DNA of 64,000 nt from NCBI RefSeq assembly GCF_041296385.1, contig NW_027183514.1:332135-396134 (forward strand), written 5' to 3'. Below are positions 10,673-23,125 of this stretch, one piece after another. Positions within the stretch are counted from its first letter, which is position 1. Every line of letters starts with the position of its first letter. Position numbers and translations under genes: made by a program. The notes under the pieces are model-generated. The model made no database searches and had not been told where the DNA came from. It worked only from the letters and a program-made list of their open reading frames with translations. The stretch is from Aphelocoma coerulescens (taxonomy: Eukaryota > Chordata > Aves > Passeriformes > Corvidae).

Positions 10673-13600
10673 ATGGGACGTGCCGGAGCCATGTGTGACG
10701 GTGTTGTCCCAGTGATTGTGCTTGTCCTGCTGTTGGCCGCTGTGGCTGTCTGGTGGGCCGTTGGCCACTGGCAACCACGGAGGCGGCAGACAAGGACAGC
10801 GAAGAGGCGCAAGCGCCCCGGGGTGCAGCCCAGAGGCTCACGGAGGAAGCGAGGAGCCTCTGCGGCTCCCAGGTCCTCCAGGCCTCGGGCCACCCCTCGC
10901 AAGCGGCCACGTGCTCCCGCGAGCCCCCTGGACAGCCCCTGCAGCTGCGGCCCCTGCGTGGCAGTGGCCCAGGAGCTGCAGGAACTGATGCTGCTGCTCT
11001 GGGCTCGCAATGGGACATGGGTGCCGCTCTACTCTGGGATGTGGCAGGCCTTGTGGAAAGAACTGGAGGAGCTGCTGAAGCGAGGCCACCTGCCCTGCTG
11101 TGGCTCGGCCAGCTCCTCCAGGAGCCTCCATCCCTTCAAGAGGCTGCTCCCAGCAAGATTCTCCATCCCTGGGAGAGCCTCAAGCCTTGCAAGGATGGCA
11201 CACCATCAGAGAGCCGCCATCCAGGCAAGAAGCTCAGGCTGTCAGAGATCCTCCATCCCGCCAGGAGCGTCCGCTATCTCTGACAGCCTCCATCGCCCGC
11301 AGACGCTCCGTGAGACCTGCAGTCAGCCTGCAGAAAGTGCAGAGCCTGTGCACAGGTCTCCCAGCTCCCTTGGACTCATGGACTTCAACAACACGGGCAC
11401 AACCCTGACAACTGACGTTGCCAGGGAAAGCCCAGAAGTCCAAGTGGGAGCCCAGCCCCATCCAGGGGAGCCTTGTCAGGAGCAGGTGCTGGAGCAGCGA
11501 GTGAGCTGGAGCCAGCAGTTGCCGGCCCACAGCTCCCAGGACGCTGTGCCGGCTGCGCCAGCTGGCAACAGCTCTTGCCTGGTGGCGGAGACGAGCCTCA
11601 AGACACCCAGGAGGTTCCTCCATCTCCAGGAAGCTGCTCCGAGACGGCCACCGACAACCAGGAAGGCCTTGCTGGTAGCAGGTGAGATCTGAGGAGCTCT
11701 CTGAGGCTCCCTTGGGGCTCTTGAGGGGCATCCCCAGGCCAGGCCAGGGCCCTTGAGAGCAGCCGAGTCCCTGGCTGTTTCCAGTGCTTCTGATGCCACA
11801 GCTTCAAAAAACCCCTCTCTGGTTTGCAGCTGCTCCTGACACCCCCCTGTGCGAGTCCTCGGGCTGTAGCCCCGGCAGTCCTCAAGAGCAGAGTCCAGCC
11901 CACGACGCCGGGGACAGCGACGGTGCCGCCCTGCCCCGCTGCCCTCCGGCTCCTGCAGCCGCCTCTGCGCGCTCCCCTGCCCCAGCTCTGGCGCTCGCCA
12001 GCCCGACGGCTGCAAGGCGGTGGCCGCTGCCCGGCGCGCAGCAGGAAGCAGGTCAGAGCAAGGTGGCCCGCGGTGGCTCGGCCCGCTTCACTCGCGGGCA
12101 CTTGGCCGGGGGGGCCCTGGGCGCAAGGCTGATGGCTCGGTCTCGGTCGCAGGGCAAAAGAAGAAGCTGCAGGAGCTGTACCAGCTGGGCCCGCAGCTGG
12201 GCAGCGGTGGCTTCGGCACCGTTTTCTCGGGCATCCGCCTCTCGGACGGGAGCCCGGTAAGTGGCCGGGACGGCGGGGCGCGGGACGAGGGCCAGGGGCG
12301 GGGCAGGGCTTGAGCTCAGCCCCGTCTCTCGTGGGCTTGCAGGTGGCCATCAAACGCGTGGCCCGGGAGAGCGTGGTGCAGTGGTACGAGCTGGTGAGTG
12401 AGCGAGCGGGGCCACGGCGCCAGAGCGCCAGAGCGGGGCGTGGCGGGCAGGGATAAGGCCGGGCCCCGAGGGCGGGAGGCGGCGCAGGGCGGGGGGAGCG
12501 GGCGTGGGCTCAGCGTGCGAGCCGGAGCAGGGCGGGCCCGGGGATGCCAAACACCGGTGGTGGGGCCGGGCAGGGGGGCACCCCCCAAGCATCCCCTGGG
12601 CGGGAGGAAGCCCAAGCACCAGGGAGGCTGCCCAAGGGGGCACTGGGGCATCCCAGGCACGGGGCAGCACAGCAGCCCCAGGGCAGCATCAGGCCTGCTG
12701 GAGGCACTGTCTCCTCCCCACAGCCCGACGGCACCCGCGTTCCCATGGAGATTGTGCTCATGGAGAAGGTGGGCTCTGGCTGCCACAACATCATCCAGCT
12801 CCTCGACTGGTTTGAGCTGCCTGACAGCTTCCTGCTGGTCATGGAGCGTCCGGAGTCATCGCAGGATCTCCTGGACTTCCTGCTGGAGCAGGGCTTCCTG
12901 CGCGAGGAGATGGCGCGCTGGCTTTTCTGCCAGGTGCTGGAGGCCGTGCGGCACTGCACCGCCTGCGGCGTCCTGCACCGGGACATCAAGCCGGAGAACC
13001 TCCTCGTGGACCCGGAGAGTGGCGACCTGAAGCTCATCGACTTCGGTTGCGGCACCTTCCTCCAGGAGCAGGCCTTCACGCAATTTGCCGGTGAGCCCAC
13101 AGGCCGGGCCCCGCTCCCAGTGCCAGGCACTGCACGGCCCCGTTCCCTCCTGGGCTGCGGGCTGCGGCATTCAGCCGGCTGCCGGCTGCCCTTTGGCACG
13201 GGCCAGATGCTGTGCCCCAGGAGCCGGCTGCCGGCCCTGCCCACAGAGGGGGGCTGCCAAAGCCAGGCCCCGGCCGCTCGGCTTGGCAGGCCCGCAAGGG
13301 CTTGGGCTGCTCCGCTGGCCTTGTCTGCCTTGCAGAACGGTTTCCTGGCTTTGGCCAATTGGCTGGGGGACGGCGGCTGGCCCCGGGGGGAAGTTGTGGC
13401 CACTGGTGCAGCCCCTGCTTCTGCCAGGAGGCTGGCACCAGGCTCTGGAAGGCAGCAGCCTGCGCCTGGACAGCGCCGCCTGTGTCCCCTAGGAACACAC
13501 CTGTACAGCCCACCCGAGTGGATCTGCCTTGGCTGCTACCACGGCCATTCGGCGACCATCTGGTCCCTGGGCGTGCTGCTGTACGTCATGGTCTGCGGGA

Positions 13601-14100
13601 ACGAGCCCTTCCAGGACGACCGTGGCATCGTGTCGGGGCAGCTCTTCTTCTGGCAGCAGGTCTCTCCAGGTTGGTGTCCGGCCTCAAGAAGGCAGGCTTT
13701 GGCAGATGGCACCGCGCAGCCCAGCGTGGCCCTCACGCAGCTCCGCGGGAGGTCGATCTGCCCTCAAGGGCTGGCCGCAGGCGGCGGCCCGTGACCACGG
13801 TGGGGTCGGTGTGGCCCGCTTGGCTGCAGGAGGTGGTGCGTGTCCTGCCGTGCCGCTGTCCCGCAAAGGGCAGAGTCAGCCGGGAGGCCGGCACAGCTCT
13901 GAGCACACGCAGCACGGCCCGGGCCCTGCGGGCGCCGGGAGCAGCTGGGCAGGAGCCTTCTGCAAGTGACCGGCGCTTTCTGGCTTCTCTCCCCAGAGTG
14001 CCAACATCTGATCCGCTGGTGTTTGTCCAAGCACCCCGCGGACAGGCCAGCGCTGGAGGAGATCTTGCGCCACCCTTGGCTGCGGGGCGGGCGTCTTTGA
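10673..14100 (+). CDS. PIM1-like: PIM-like serine/threonine kinase with predicted N-terminal membrane anchor, copy 1
   Basis: Seven exons with GT/AG introns: 10673-11681, 11830-12051, 12153-12256, 12343-12393, 12724-13090, 13493-13669 and 13997-14100; joined they give 2034 nt, 677 residues and TGA. PIM kinases are constitutively active CAMK-group kinases that promote survival and growth. Residues 11-31 are a hydrophobic segment, followed by an Arg/Lys-rich stretch (36-60) and a low-complexity Ser/Pro-rich region to about 410. Kinase domain: glycine loop LGSGGFGTV (426-434), Lys449 in VAIK, the PIM-type helix-C motif VPMEIVL with Glu471, hinge ERPES with Pro505, catalytic loop HRDIKPEN (547-554), DFG (568-570), SPPEW (590-594) and PADRP (657-661). 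Known PIMs have HRDIKDEN. Intron phases match at every junction, including exon 1 to exon 2, which supports the long N-terminus. A shorter product starting at ATG 11784, just before exon 2, is an alternative. Codon 522 is Arg here and Cys in the other copies. Its exon 7 lies in unit B. Confidence 0.85.
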
Positions 14101-14163
14101 TGCCTTGCCGGAGCCTCTGCAGCACCCGGTTGCCGAGTCCCACGCAGGAGTGAGGACTCGAGA

Positions 14164-14169
14164 AATAAA
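14164..14169 (+). other. Poly(A) signal of kinase copy 1
   Basis: AATAAA 64 bases after the stop codon at 14098-14100. Confidence 0.75.
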
Positions 14170-15026
14170 AGAACCACAAACCCATGCCGGGGTGTCAAGT
14201 CTGCTCCTGGTTAGCAACTTCAGCTAAAGAACCCTCTTGGGAAAAGGGGTGATCAGAGTGTTCCCTTCAGCCTTTGTCAAGCTTTTGATGCCTTTCCTCC
14301 AGGCATCATGGCACTTTTGTGTCTTCAAGCACAGGCTGTAGTCCAGGCAGGAGGGGCTGTAACAAGCCAAGAAATGCAACAGTGAAACAACAGCCGCCCT
14401 TTCAAACTGAGGCGGCCACTTGGCTTCACCTGAAGTGATACGTGGGCTCATGTGTGCATTCCAAGGGCCAGCGGGTGGCAGGAACAGAGATGCTGCTCCT
14501 CTCCAATGCTGGGAGAAGAATCAGAAATGGCAAAAGGTCATTTCAGGTTGAGCCCTGACAAAACTCTTCCTCTTTCTTCCCCTGAAATGGGAGGCAGGGC
14601 TGCGCCTTTGACCAGCTGGGTCTGCAGCCTCGTAAGCCATGGGCATGGAGCCCACAGGAAATGTTGAGATGCTGGAGTTGCTCCCATGGTGCTGGGCCCA
14701 TTGCAGCCCTCAAAATACCTTTCTCTACCCTCAAAACAACTGGTAGAGATGGAAAGTGCAGTAACCAGTCTAGCCACAGGAAAGCACCCAGGTGCCTTCC
14801 CTGGCCCTGTGGGCAGGTGCCAGCTGCAAACCTGTGCCACCTTCTGTCTACTGCCCTGACCTACCACTACAGGCTTTGGGAAAAAAACATACTTCTTCAG
14901 AAATGAGGAAGGGGCAGTCAATAGCTAACTCATGGAAGCACGAGTTAACTATTGGGAGACAGCAAACGTTAGTTCAGACAGCAGACTGTAATTACAAAAC
15001 CTAAGAAACCAAATTTGCCCTACTCT

Positions 15027-15432
15027 TGTCAAGATAGAGGGCACAAGGATCATCTCAGAGACCGCTGAAACATTCCTCAAAGGACTACGCATGCCCAGGG
15101 AGAAAGGTGAAAAAGTTCACTGAGAGGAAGACTACTGGCCTTCATCAGAAAAGACCCCCGAGGAAGAGGAGAGGCCTTCCTCAGCGCGGCCACCAGGACA
15201 CACAGCGCATGCGTGGCCCATATGCTAATGACTTCCGAGAAATAATTTGTATAACCACACCTGTCCCAAGGAATGTGATGAATATTCCTAATTTAACCCA
15301 TAATACTTGTGTTGTAGAGAGCACCAGGTGTGTGTTTGGAGGAGCGATCCCCACACACCCGGCGCGCCGAATAAAGCAAATACCCGCTTCTCTGACTCTG
15401 TCTCTGAAGTGTCTCCTGGCCCGGTTGCGGCA
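15027..15432 (+). mobile_element. Candidate solo LTR, unit B
   Basis: Same element and same position as in unit A, with AATAAA at 15370-15375; it was present before the unit was amplified. Confidence 0.45.
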
Positions 15433-15446
15433 TGATTCAATTCCAA

Positions 15447-18400
15447 TTAAAAGAATCCTCTAAAAAAATGGGACATTTCAGTGCCCCACTTCAGTTTAAA
15501 CACTTTAAACATGGCATGCCTGCATGTTTCTTCTTTTTTCTTTCCCCTGGATCCTGCATTAGCCTTAAAATCTGCCGGGTAGAGCCGGTAGGGCACTGCA
15601 GCAGTGTAGTGCTTCCAGTCCTTCCCATCTTTGCTGCAACAACCGTGCTCGTCCCGAATGCAGCGCTGGGTGAGCAGAGTGGTCATGTAAACGATGTAGA
15701 AGTAAGGCAGGATGTGCTCAAAGCCACAAGCCAGGCAATAGGCCAGCGAGCCCATCAGGTCTCCCGTGCAGTTGAAATGACGTGCCCAGCCCCAAAAGCC
15801 AGAGGTCATCAGCTTGCTGTAGTGCTTGGGCCCATCCACGGACACGTAGGAGCACTCGATGGACTCCGGCTTCTTCCCCCAGATCCTGCACTTGCCATTG
15901 GTACGACGGAAGAGGTCCTTCTGGTGGTTGGTCATTCTGAAGATGGAATAGCCCAGCAAGCCCAGCATCAAGACCCCTACGGCATGGGCTGTGCACAGCT
16001 GGACAGGCTGGTAAACCAAATACAGACCCTGGGGAGCACAAAAACAATCAGACATTTACTTCCAACAGAGGCTCAGCATGCCAGACCAATTCCTTGACTA
16101 CAGTGGCCCACAACAGACCAGAAGAAAGAGTAGAAAAATCTACTGCAACAGTAAAACTGCAGAAAACTTTCAAAAAACTCTGCATCCAACAGTTTCCTTC
16201 TCTCTTTCTCTCTCCAAAATTGCACTTCTTCCTGAAACAAGAAGAGAGAAGTTGCAAGGATGCAAACCGGACAGAAGGAAAAAGCAAGGAACAAAACACA
16301 AACAAACCACCGCTAACCAAAAGACCCTCAACAAGCAGGAGTAAAAAAAAAAGGAAACGGAAAGGATTTAGAAAAAAAGGAAACCAAAAGGATTCAGAAA
16401 AGTATACAGACACAACAGACAGTGACAGAAAGAGGCACAAAAGAAGGGCAGGAGAGGAAAAGATGTCCAATCTGGGCACGGACAGGAAGCCTTCCTACCC
16501 AGGAATTGTTACAAAGAATGTTGCAAGGATTTCTCAACAGTCAAACCGCCTAGAAACATTTAAGGTGCACATTAACCTGCTGAGAAGAATGTTTGTGCAA
16601 AGTTTCCTTCCTCTTAGCCCAAATCCACAGTGTCCACATTTTTACCTGCAAAGTAGAGAGGGAAGGCAACCAAACACAGTCTCCCCAGCCCAAATACCAT
16701 CCCAAATGATCATGGCAGATAGCAATGGTTTTCAAGTACCAGGCTTCATTCCAAAAGAAGTCCAGAACAAAAATACCCTGCAACAGAATAATTTCACAGT
16801 AATAACAGAGCACTGTCACCAGTTACCCTGTTTAACAGCATCAGCCTAATGTCTGTGCTGCCTTGTGATGTGATCTCACAACTCATTGGTGTTTTTATGT
16901 TAGCACTTCAAAACCAGACGTTTCTGAACACAGTTAGGAAGAACTATCACATAAATACAAGCTATGTGGATACACAATATCTACCTACCTATCTATCTAT
17001 CTACACAGATAAAGCAACAGTAGGATGACTAAGGCAAGTGTACAACTCAAGGACGAACGCTTGGGAAGTGAACTCACAGTTGATCAGCCCAATCTCTCTT
17101 CAGCTTAGAGTCACAGCGTTACAAAGAGGGCCGATAGAGCTCCTATTGAGCAGGCTTCCATTTCCACAGATCAGGCAATAAATCCAAAGAAGTCCCAGCA
17201 CACCATCACTGAATGAGCTTGTTTCAGGCCAGGAAAAAACACTTCATTTTCATTTCCATAGAAGGACTTCTTTTCCTACTTTAATATTAGTTTACTTGCT
17301 AGCTGGTTTCCTAATTTCCTCCTTGGAATTTACCTGAAGGACATTGACAAGGATCATGGAGTTTGTCGCTTCGCCATACAGCTCCTCTTGTTTGGCAGCA
17401 AAGGAAAGGTTGATCAGAGTCCAGGCCACAATCCCAGGGCGCCCACTGAAGAAAGAGCTTGAAATCAAACCACTTCCCTATTCGAGGGTTAAATTCAATC
17501 CCCATCATGTAGTCGTAAAAGAAGTTTCCAGTGAATTTGCTGTAAAACATAAAAAAATTGGAAATGTACAGAGTTCTACACAAATACAGGTAATTACTGC
17601 TCTGACTACACAATTCAGATTAATTTGATGTAGTGATAATAAAAATCATCAAAGCATGTAACGCTGTGCAAGGTAACAGAAGCTGACCCAGCTGAAGTAT
17701 TACATTAATAGACATAAGTTGTAGAGTTTCAGAAGTGCCCGAGTTTACTCTTGCTAACACTTCTGAACAGTCTCACTATTTCTAGGATGGGTGTATCTGT
17801 GACACTGAGGCTGCCAGTCCCATGGTGTGCAGCATGAAACACGGGGGATGGTGCTAGTGAAGCAAAGAACCACTGTCATACACTGGCTCAGCTCTCTCTG
17901 CCAGTGAAATATATTCTGTCATTCAATTGATAGACCCGGTTTTTATTTAACAGTTTTAATCTCGGATTACCTCGTCTTCTCTCATTACTAAAATTCACAT
18001 ACCACTCTTTGGCATTGGGAGGGAAAAAGTAGCCTTTAATCATTGCAAACGTGGACACTGCATATCCCAAGCTATTGGCACACCACAGGAGAGGAATCCA
18101 CTTGTCAAAAATGATGGTAGGTGAGAAGAAGTGGAAGCAAGAAGCATTTGCAAACCAAAGCACATGGGTCATGATCCAGGCCTGAAGTCCATTGATTTTC
18201 ATATTTATTCACGACACCTAAAAGATGAAGAAAAAAAATCGAGTGTTACTGACCCCGCATTACTGCAGCTTTTAATTCACATGGCTATGCACAGAATACA
18301 CAGAAGCTCAATCAAGCGCTCATGAAACAACTTCTCTCTCCTCGTCCTCCCAATTCAATACCTTAAAGCACTTTTCTGAGTGTTCCATTAAACTCTGCTG

Positions 18401-21066
18401 TACCCATTAGGCTTTGTTAGGCTGAGTTTTTCTCCTCACAAAACTGAATTTAGGCTTTCCCCCAAAACTGACCAGAGTAACAAACCACTTCTCCTAACAG
18501 TTCACATCCCACATTTTGTTCAAGTCCCTTGGCTTCATGGAGCTTGAGCAGGTAAAACTATCTTGTCGAATACCAGCAATAGTCCTGGACAGCTACAGTC
18601 AACTGACAATTTCAAGTGCCAAAGTCATCAACCAGTACTTTTTCACTGCTGGTATGGTGCCTACCAGATCAACAGTTATACGAATTCTAAGAGATAGAAA
18701 TGCTATCACTTCTTCTAAAAGATGACATCGATTGCTTTCTATTTTTGTTTGAACTGAACACGGGAGGAAGGTGAGAGCACTTCTGCCCACGTTTCCTCTG
18801 GCTACACATGGGCTATTAAACACTCTAGGTACAGAAATACTATCATTTCAGAAGATTGCACGGTGTCCGTGTATTCCAAGGAATACCTTACCAGCAGGGG
18901 TGACAGCACCTTCTTGTACACCTCCCACATATCCAGGGAGAACTTTATGGCAGAAGTCAGGGATGGACATGTACAAAACCACCTAGAAGAGAGAGGATGT
19001 ATTCACAGTAAATACAGACGAGACAAAATCCCTCAAAACACTATTCCTTACATACACATACCAAATAGAATGTTTCTATTAAGTTTCTATTAAGTATTGG
19101 GTAAGCAAATATGGCAATATTTAGCTGTTGGGATTTTAGACTAGTAATACATCTAAGCTTTGAGACAGCTCAAAGATGTACTTCATGTAAGGCTGCCATC
19201 CTTTTTTGGTGGGGAGGCAGGACAGTTGGTAACTAGATTCAGGTCCTCGTCGTTTTATTTTTATCTATTTCTTGTGTATGAATTTAAAACCAACGGATAC
19301 TGCTATAAAGTTGCTTTTTCTTCAAAACCTCATTAAGGCATATGCCACACAAGGAATATTTGCGTATATTCCCTACATGCTTCTTTTCCAAGTACATAAG
19401 CTTCCTTTGGATTCCAAAAAGCCCTGGAAAGTGGGAAACACCAAAGAGTAAATGCCAGTTCAACATTCCACTATCCTTTGTGCAAAAGGATTCATCCAAC
19501 AGCCGTGTGAGAAACCAGACCCGGCATCCAGATCATAACTCAAGAATGTACCTGGAAAGTGACCCAAAGGGAATAGATGCCAGCAGCCCTATAGGTCAGT
19601 GTGGGAGTCCTGTTCCAGATGTCAGACAGATGTTTATTCCCTGTCAGCAAGTCCAGCAGTGGGTCAGTCAGAGAGCACTGGTACTGGTCACAGGACATGA
19701 TGAAGTAATACACGATCGGCGGTGCAAACACGAGCAGGAAAAGGATGCTTGCCAAGGAAAACCAGTCCACCTCCCTGTAATCCAAAACAGAGCATTTTGT
19801 TTGCCCAGGTTTCAGAGAGATGAGTTACATCAAATAACTTTTTCAGTGGACCTTCTAGACTAACTGGATGAAAACTGAAAATGTCTTCAGGGCACAGACA
19901 TGTCTGGTGGTCAAACAGCCATTAAAAAATCAGCACAGAACAGACTTTACCACAAACTCCTCTAAAACTACACTAGCTGATCAGAGCAAGAGATGAGAGA
20001 AAATCTCCCCTCCAAAAACCAGATTATTATTACAGACTTCACCTTTTTGATGGCAATCATGGCTCTAACTGGTAGAGTATTCGGTTGAAAGTGATAATGG
20101 AATCCCAAGAACATGATGCAAAGCTTGGAAACTTGCAAAAGACAGACCTTGGACAGCCATACATTGAACTTGCTGTGCCAGCCACTTTTGCTGTTCCCAG
20201 CTGCAGTCCAATGCCCTACTAATACCTACTCAGCTCTTGGAGAACTGGGAGATGCATCCTCAATCTTGCTACAGCGGGACTGATCAGCTGGGAATGCCAC
20301 AGATGCTGGGATGCTTGTTTTCCAGATCTCATGAAATATTTCTTTCCTAGGAACTAGAAATGTTACCAATTTTTACTTCCCAGCCTTTCCTGGCCATCTG
20401 CATCCTCAGCCACAAGCAGGCTCTGCAGATCGACGTGGCTCTGGGGAAGCAGGGACTCCTGTCTGTGGGCAAAGAAAACAAAGACAACTTGTAAGAAGAG
20501 AACCTGGAGCTTCTAGTTAGAAGAGAAAGGACTGTTCAATCAAGGCAGGGGCGACGAAGGAAACTTTCTAAAATGGAACAAGCAGCAGAAGCACAGTAGT
20601 TTTGCAGAAGAAATTCTCCTTCCAGCACTTGGCTTAGGGAAAAAGCCTGATGTTGCTACGAGAGACACGAGTTCATGTCTAGTATTGGGTAGCAGACATC
20701 GGAGCATTTCGACTATTGGCTTTCCAGGCTCACGCTATTCGAACCTGAGAGTGAAACTCTTCTAAAAGCCAGAGGTGCTTGGAAGAAATGTTTCTGCTCA
20801 CACCACGACTGGGGACCGTGCATCATTCATACCTTGCACCTGTCCAAAGGCCTTCCTCCGTCTGCGCTCCGGCAGCTCTCACCGAGGCTCTGGCAGGGAC
20901 GGAGGCTCTTGCCAGAAGTATCGCAAGCGTGGAGATCTTCCTCATCCTGCTCCTCCACTGCTGACATCAGGGAATTCCCTGGAGCTGGGAACGTCTGCCT
21001 TTCCTGCTGGAGGATCTTGTTTGGCAGTTCTCTGACGTTCTTCACCTTTGGCAGTGCCGCAGCCAT
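15447..21066 (-). pseudogene. DHCR7: DHCR7 pseudogene, unit B
   Basis: Exons on the minus strand: 21066-20883, 19774-19552, 18982-18892, 18217-18003, 17539-17334, 16777-16646 and 16028-15447. It carries the same extra bases in the fourth and fifth exons, the same phase mismatch after the ATG exon and the same read-through end as unit A. Near the end one Phe codon of unit A reads Leu here (AGCCTT instead of AGCTTT on the plus strand). A G at 17964 just outside the fourth exon is shared with unit D only. Confidence 0.87.
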
Positions 21067-21393
21067 GGAGGTGTAGGACAGATGTTTCCCTCTCCCACTC
21101 CCCACTGCCACCAGCTCCCCCTGGGCAATGAGGGGGCTGCCGGCTGAGCGAGGGCAGCGCCAACGTGCAGCAGCTCAAGGATCCGCTCCCTGCGCGCTTC
21201 CCGGGATAGGGCTGCCCTGGGCCTTGGCATGGACAGAGGGTCCCCCTTCTCTGCTGGCCGTGACCCTCCTGCCCCAGCCTCGCTCAGGTCGATTCATGTG
21301 CCTCCCGTGAGGGACGCCCTCCACACAGATCCTGCTTCTGATTCCTTGGATCCACAGCACTGTTTCTCCTGGATTTTAGCCACGCCTTCCCCT

Positions 21394-21999
21394 CTGTAAA
21401 GCATAGGGATACATAGGAGGAGTGTGTTGGGCTCCCCTCCACCACTGTTAGTGGTTTCAGGCCCCCAGGAGCTCTTGTGTCTCCCTTTTTCCCAACGATA
21501 TCCCCTCCGTCCCCTCCTTCCCGACGCTTCCCCTCAGCAGCACCGAGCCTTTTCCCGCCCTTTGCTCCCCTCAGCGCTGGCCCCGGCCCCGCTCAGACCA
21601 CGGCCCCTCGCCGCCGCTGAGGCCCTGCCCACGCCCATCGTCCTGGCCACGCCCCCTCGGCTGGGAACGGCTCCCCGCCCTCCCCTCCCTAATTAGCGCC
21701 CTTCCTTCCTCCCTCCTTAATGCCTCACTAATTCGGCCCCCTGCGGCCAAGGGCAGGGCTTTCGAGGAGCTCTGTGCGGCAGCCTGGCTGCGTGCGGCAG
21801 GCCAGAGACGCCCAGTGTTGTCCCTCCGCTCAGGGCAGGGATCCGGGGCACCGCGGCCACCCGGGGAAGATGCTCCGTTGCCAGCCCACACCTCCACCAA
21901 AGGGAGAGGAGGAAAGCAGGCTGCCAGAGCCACAGAAGCCCTCAAGACTTCCCCAGCTGGCTCTTCTCCGCCCTGCCCCGCCCCGCCCCGCCCCTTCCA
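21394..21999. promoter_or_regulatory. GC-rich CpG-island-like block, unit B
   Basis: Same block as in unit A, but with four GCCCC repeats (21975-21994). Confidence 0.5.
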
Positions 22000-22778
22000 A
22001 GGCCGTTTTTACAGGAGCTCCGAAAGAGGCAAAAAAAGACAAACGAGCTCCACAGCGAATTCCTGAAAGAAAAATCCAGCAATGGCCAGGAGGCTCCTGT
22101 GGCTCCTTCCTGAAAATCAGGGCTATGGGGAACAGGGTGCAGGGTGTCCCAGGACACAGAGCTGGACACTGATCCCTCCTGGATCTCCTTGGCACCCCTG
22201 TCCCAGGCAAGGATGGTCCTGAATATCCTCCTGGAGCTGTCCCAGGAAAGTCCCTGCTCCCTGGTGCGGGATGGGAGGGGTAGAGGTGGTCCTCTCACAC
22301 TCATCCCACTCATTCTCCCCTGCGCTGGCTTTGCCCCTGGGGTGTTGACCCCCCTTTTTAGGGTGTCCAGCCCTGTTCCCATGGGGAACCTTGGCAGCAC
22401 CCATGGGCATAACCAACCTTTGTGGGAGGCTGGGAGCACTGGTGAGGGCGGGGGCTGTTCCTGGTGACCTGGAACTTGGCTCCTGCTGTGAGCCAGGGGC
22501 TTTCTGCCTGCTGGGCTGGGGGAACACCCTCACTGAGCTCTGGGACACCCCCAGCCCCACACCCACTCCTTGCCACAGCTCCTCCCAGACAGCATCCGCT
22601 ACGCACACGTCCCCCGCTACCGTCCCTCGGCCAGGGGCCTTGTGGCTCATGCCAGACCCTTCTTCCTCCCCAGGGAGTCTCCTCCCAGGAAAGCGGGAAG
22701 CCCCCCGCAGCCCAGGACTCTCCAGCTCAGCCCCCCTGGAGCCAGGCCGCCCTCTGAGTCCCACGTGCCCTGAGCCAG

Positions 22779-23125
22779 GTGGGGACTGGCGGCCGTCTTG
22801 GCCACAGCGACCACAAATCAATCGAGTTTCAAACCTCTGACAAGAGGAAAAGGGCCAGCAAAACCTCAGCTCGGGCCATGAGGAGAGCAGACTTCAGACT
22901 GCTCAGGGAACTGCTAAGCAGGGTCTCCAGGGACAATGTTTTTGCAGGTGCTGGGGTCCATCCGTGCTGGTCAATTTTGAAACATCACCTCCTAAGGGCA
23001 CAGCAGCAGGAGATTCCCAAATGTCGAAAGCCAAGCAGGCGAGGCAGAAGGCTTCTTCTCTGGCAAAGAGGATGGAAAAGGAAGCTGTGTGCCCAGTGGA
23101 AGCAAGGTCACAAGAAGAATACGGA
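22779..23125 (+). mobile_element. CR1 LINE ORF2 fragment, left part, unit B
   Basis: Same reading as the unit A fragment (GHSDHKSIEFQ, MRRADFRLLRELLSRV) up to TACGGA. Confidence 0.8.

Larger units (their letters stand above)
1..13894. repeat. Tandem repeat unit A (13,894 bp)
   Basis: First complete period of a head-to-tail array; the sequence starting at base 1 recurs at 13895, 27795, 41690 and 55580. The boundary is arbitrary and falls inside the last intron of the kinase gene. Content in order: kinase exon 7, candidate LTR, DHCR7 pseudogene on the minus strand, GC-rich island, split CR1 fragment, and exons 1-6 of the next kinase gene. This unit has five GCCCC repeats in the GC-box tract, an 18-base C run at 9491-9508 and six G in the run near 13385. 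Confidence 0.97.

Noticed and set aside
12510..13403. 297-334 codon minus-strand open frame opposite the kinase exons
   Set aside because: It lies antisense to kinase exon 5 and intron 5 and changes length with a G-run difference; best explained as a shadow of the coding strand.
12544..13794. Single 416-codon reading through kinase exon 5, intron 5 and exon 6 without splicing (536 codons in copies 3 and 4)
   Set aside because: It crosses clear GT/AG sites and breaks the kinase domain between FAG and THLYSPPEW; the longer version only reflects one extra G in the intron.
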